Below are positions 61,470 through 64,000 of a stretch of 64,000 nucleotides of DNA, in pieces; position 1 is the stretch's first letter; each line of letters starts with the position of its first letter. Both the position numbers and the translations under genes were made by a program. The DNA is from Dactylosporangium vinaceum (GTDB lineage: Bacteria; Actinomycetota; Actinomycetes; Mycobacteriales; Micromonosporaceae), in the NCBI RefSeq assembly GCF_019904175.1, contig NZ_CP061913.1, positions 682,001 through 746,000 on the forward strand. Direction: 5' to 3'. The notes beneath the pieces are model-generated. The model had not been told where the DNA came from and did not search any database. It saw only the letters and a list, made by a program, of their open reading frames with translations.

Positions 61470-61894
61470 CCGGCGACGACCGCCTGCTGGCCGACCTGGG
61501 CGCCGCTGTCACCGAGGCCGCGCGGGTCCCGGAGTCGTTCCGCGCCGCCGGCCGGGCCGCGTTCGCCTGGCGGAGCGTCGACGCCGAACTGGCCACGATC
61601 ACCGAACCGGCGGCCGCCCTGATGCGTGGCTCCGAACGGGTCTGGACGCTGCGCGCCGGGGACGTGACAATCGAGCTCGAGGCCACCGAGGACGCGCTCG
61701 TCGGCCAGGTCGCGCCCCCGGGGCCGGGCTCCATCGAGCTGACGACCCGGGACGGCGGCACCGGCACCGCGCTCACGGCGCCGGTGGACGAGCTGGGCTG
61801 GTTCGCGCTGCGCCCGCTGCCCGCCGGGCTGTTCCGCCTGCGGCTGACCCGGTCGATCGGCTCGCCGGTAGTGACCGAATGGCTGACCCTCTGA
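61466..61894 (+). CDS. Small protein coupled to an ECF sigma factor
   Basis: ATG 61466 overlaps the sigma-factor stop (ATGA). The 142-residue protein has a helical N-terminus (residues 1-50) with several Trp, and a beta-rich C-terminal half (VWTLRAGDVTIELEATEDALV, then VDELGWFALRPLPAGLFRLRL in parts) resembling a small carboxypeptidase-regulatory-like sandwich. It has no membrane helix and no zinc-binding anti-sigma motif. It may modulate the sigma factor; this is by position only. Confidence 0.7.
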   Translation: MTGDDRLLADLGAAVTEAARVPESFRAAGRAAFAWRSVDAELATITEPAAALMRGSERVWTLRAGDVTIELEATEDALVGQVAPPGPGSIELTTRDGGTGTALTAPVDELGWFALRPLPAGLFRLRLTRSIGSPVVTEWLTL

Positions 61895-61971
61895 CGCGTA
61901 TCAGAATGGGGTCGGACGGGTTCTGTATTGCATGACGACGTTGAAGTACTGGGCCGGACCGACCCGCCGCA

Positions 61972-61977
61972 TATAGT
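61972..61977 (+). promoter_or_regulatory. -10 element for a probably leaderless alanyl-tRNA editing gene
   Basis: TATAGT ends nine bases before the ATG at 61986, so transcription would begin at or within two bases of the start codon. No ribosome-binding sequence precedes the ATG. No good -35 hexamer is seen at normal spacing. Confidence 0.45.
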
Positions 61978-61985
61978 CGGCTCTC

Positions 61986-62723
61986 ATGGGTGTCACACAT
62001 CACGGCCGCACGCACCGGCTCGACCTGGCCGACCCGACGCTGCGCGAGTGGACCGCCGAGGTCCTGCACTCGTCGGCCGACGACGGCATCGTGCTGGACC
62101 GTTCGGCGTTCTACCCGGGCGGGGGCGGCCAGCCCCCGGACCACGGCGTCCTGCTCTGGCAGGGCGTCCAGACCCGCATCGCCGGCACCCGCAAGGCCGA
62201 CGACCTCTACCTCCTGCCGGTCGAGGGTGACCCGCTCCCGCCGGTCGGCACCCAGGTGACGGGCGCTGTGGAGGACGACCGCCGGACCAAGCTCATGCGC
62301 ACCCACTCCGGCCTGCACGTGCTGTGCGGCGTGGTGTTCCGCGACTTCGGCGCCCTCGTCACGGGCGGCAGCATGGAGCCGGCCGAGGCCCGCATGGACT
62401 TCAACCTGCCCGAGGTGCCGCCGGACTTCAAGGCCCGCCTGGAAGAGCTGGTCAACGCCGAGGTGAGCGCCGACCGCAAGGTGGTGACGAAGGTCCTGGC
62501 CCGCGACGAGGCGCTCGCGCTCCCGGACATCATCCGCACCCAGTCCAACCTGATCCCGGCCGACGAGCAGGAGATCCGCATCGTCGACATCATCGGCCTG
62601 GACACGCAGGCGGACGGCGGCACGCACGTGGCGTCGACCGCCCAGATCGGCCGCCTGACCGTCGTAAAGGTCGAGAGCAAGGGCAAAGCCAACCGCCGAG
62701 TCCGGATCCGCCTGACCGACTGA
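61986..62723 (+). CDS. Alanyl-tRNA editing protein (AlaX-like)
   Basis: AlaX proteins hydrolyse Ser- or Gly-tRNA(Ala). The 245-residue protein has the editing-domain features: FYPGGGGQPPDHG, the zinc motif THSGLH (HxxxH) and a C-terminal GGTHV His. The Cys that usually precedes GGTH is replaced (DTQADGGTH), so one zinc ligand may be provided differently. The synthetase domain of AlaRS is absent. The message appears leaderless. Confidence 0.88.
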   Translation: MGVTHHGRTHRLDLADPTLREWTAEVLHSSADDGIVLDRSAFYPGGGGQPPDHGVLLWQGVQTRIAGTRKADDLYLLPVEGDPLPPVGTQVTGAVEDDRRTKLMRTHSGLHVLCGVVFRDFGALVTGGSMEPAEARMDFNLPEVPPDFKARLEELVNAEVSADRKVVTKVLARDEALALPDIIRTQSNLIPADEQEIRIVDIIGLDTQADGGTHVASTAQIGRLTVVKVESKGKANRRVRIRLTD

Positions 62724-62778
62724 CGCCGCGAAGGCCCCGGGCCACGGGCGAGGGGACGAGCCGCTCGGCCGGGGTTCG

Positions 62779-63666
62779 TCAGGCGTTCAGGAAGTCGGAG
62801 ATCCGGGTGCGCAGGTCGGCCCGCTGGGTCCACAGGATGCCCGGGCGCTCGTAGATGTGCAGGTCGGCCTTGGGCAGGGCGGCGGCGAGCTGCTCGGCGA
62901 CCGCGGACGGGTGCAGGTCGTCGCCGCGGCAGCCGATGACCAGGCACTCGGCGGTGACGGTGGCGAGGGCGGCGCGGTCGTCCAGCGCGGCCTGCTGCGG
63001 GAGGCTGGCCAGGCCCGCGGCCAGCCCGTCGCGCATGAGCTGGTCGAGGCGCTGGCGCAGGAAGGCCCAGACCGGCGGGGAGTTGCGCAGCTGGGACGGG
63101 ATCTCCTGGGCGATGACGTCGGCCACGGAGGCGGCGTCGCCGGCCTCGATCGCCTCCAGCAGCGCGCTCAGCCGCTCCTGGGCGGCGGCCGGCCGCGGCG
63201 AGTCCAGGACCGCGGGCAGGAAGAAGACGACCCGCTCGAACCGGCCCGGGTTGTCGGCCAGGAGCCGGGTCAGGGCGCCGGCGCCCAGGCTGACGCCGAG
63301 GGCCCGGGTCGCGCCGGTCAGGTCGGCGATCGCCCGCAGGTCGCGGGCCAGGTCCAGGTAGGTCCACGTGCCGCCGGGCGCCGCGGACTGCCCGTGGCCG
63401 CGGAACTGGAAGAAGACCTTCCGGCCCCGCACGGCGCTGCCCAGCGGGCGGGTCTCCGCGATCCCGCCGCCCAGGCCGTGGGCGAACACCGTCACCGGGT
63501 CGCCTTCGCCGGTCACCAGCTGCTCCAGCTCGACGCCGTGCGGCGTGGCCACGAGCTCGGTCGGCGGCGCCGGGAGCGTGGGGCGGCCAGTCTGCGGACC
63601 CCTTGTCACGGGCGGGCGGAACCGGTCAGGGCGCCCGTCCGGCGGGGGCGGCCAGCGGAAATCCAT
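62779..63666 (-). CDS. Alpha/beta hydrolase
   Basis: The 295-residue protein has an alpha/beta-hydrolase fold: oxyanion segment FAHGLGGG, FQFRGHGQS, nucleophile elbow GVSLGAG (Ser), and a late GCRGDDLHPSAVAE region holding the Asp, with a possible catalytic His near the end. A 45-residue Pro/Arg-rich N-terminal extension precedes the fold. Its ATG overlaps the stop of the DUF2516 gene by one base (TAATG), so they are coupled. The substrate is unknown. Confidence 0.85.
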   Translation of the reverse strand: MDFRWPPPPDGRPDRFRPPVTRGPQTGRPTLPAPPTELVATPHGVELEQLVTGEGDPVTVFAHGLGGGIAETRPLGSAVRGRKVFFQFRGHGQSAAPGGTWTYLDLARDLRAIADLTGATRALGVSLGAGALTRLLADNPGRFERVVFFLPAVLDSPRPAAAQERLSALLEAIEAGDAASVADVIAQEIPSQLRNSPPVWAFLRQRLDQLMRDGLAAGLASLPQQAALDDRAALATVTAECLVIGCRGDDLHPSAVAEQLAAALPKADLHIYERPGILWTQRADLRTRISDFLNA

Positions 63667-63992
63667 TACCAGGAGCCGTGGCCGTCGACCGCGTCGCGCA
63701 GGGCGGGGCGGATGTCGAGCAGGTACACCGAGAAGATCCCGGCCGCGATGAGCGAGAAGATGCCCAGGTAGCCCAGCTGCAGGTTGGGCGAGATCGCGGT
63801 GAGCAGCTCGCCGCCGCCGATCAGGGCCAGCCAGATCGACTTGGACATGGTGCCGATCGCGGGGAACGCATCGGTGCGTTGGACCACGCAATGCAGGAAG
63901 GCCGCGGCTCCGAGCACCAGGCAGAAGATCCACACGGTGATGGAGATGTAATTCTCGACCTGGGCGTAAAAGATCGGGACGGCACTCACCAT
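63666..63992 (-). CDS. DUF2516 family membrane protein
   Basis: The 108-residue protein starts at ATG 63992, only eight bases from the window edge, so its promoter and ribosome site are outside. It has three hydrophobic helices (about 17-38, 52-70 and 75-95) and a conserved short basic/acidic loop. These features match actinobacterial DUF2516 proteins, whose function is unknown. It precedes an alpha/beta hydrolase on the same message. Confidence 0.78.
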   Translation of the reverse strand: MVSAVPIFYAQVENYISITVWIFCLVLGAAAFLHCVVQRTDAFPAIGTMSKSIWLALIGGGELLTAISPNLQLGYLGIFSLIAAGIFSVYLLDIRPALRDAVDGHGSW

Positions 63993-64000
63993 GCAACGAG

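Overview
The window is a 64-kb stretch of high-GC actinobacterial chromosome, most likely from a filamentous Micromonosporaceae-type organism (inference). The signs are strong GC bias at third codon positions, frequent GTG/TTG starts, ATGA/GTGA operon overlaps, a fused MFS transporter-thymidylate kinase, a DUF3180 protein beside folate genes, split Ku/LigD end-joining genes, a sortase substrate and a CBM2 domain.

Layout. Positions 1-1437 (minus) are the end of a secretion/conjugation-like membrane cluster. Positions 1748-6578 (plus) hold folP-folB-folK, DUF3180, a sugar-type permease and two small proteins. Positions 6606-10139 encode an osmoprotectant (OpuC-like) ABC transporter whose binding protein has its lobes in permuted order. 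Then come a charged coiled-coil membrane protein, a solitary NuoD, a MazF-like toxin/antitoxin pair behind a MidA-like methyltransferase and a PLP racemase-like gene, the MFS-Tmk fusion and holB. Positions 19513-20982 are a YbaB/WXG-like cluster. A metallophosphatase, tRNA-Thr(CGT) and a PadR-controlled membrane gene follow.

The standout region is 25210-40645. Nine or ten tightly overlapping plus-strand genes encode a TIR-pseudokinase-propeller protein, a TPR protein, a J-like protein without HPD, a GrpE-like protein, an Hsp70, a second pseudokinase-TPR protein, a membrane-anchored TPR protein, a 67-aa protein and a further TPR protein. Next to it is a divergent subtilisin-like protease / TPR-CHAT protease pair. 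I interpret it as a candidate chaperone- and protease-based sensing or immune system with a TIR effector. The Hsp70 gene has an in-frame TAG exactly between its ATPase and substrate-binding domains.

The right part starts with an EAL protein and an unusual membrane HATPase-CBM2 fusion. Next is a relic serine-recombinase element that appears to have replaced the 3' end of a ricT-like (PSP1) gene and left the displaced end on its far side. Then come an LPVTG surface protein, GntR and MarR regulators with an EmrB-type exporter, an acyl-CoA ligase, the Ku/LigD end-joining locus with two tandem hairpin repeats, a class V aminotransferase, PrsW, a GroES-like protein, an AI-2E-type permease, an ECF sigma factor, an alanyl-tRNA editing protein, an alpha/beta hydrolase and a DUF2516 protein. 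In Bacillus, tmk, holB and the ricT homologue yaaT are near neighbours. Here about 26 kb of mostly accessory genes separates holB from ricT, which suggests an insertion hotspot (inference). No rRNA, CRISPR array or IS transposase was seen. No gene-free stretch exceeds about 300 bases.
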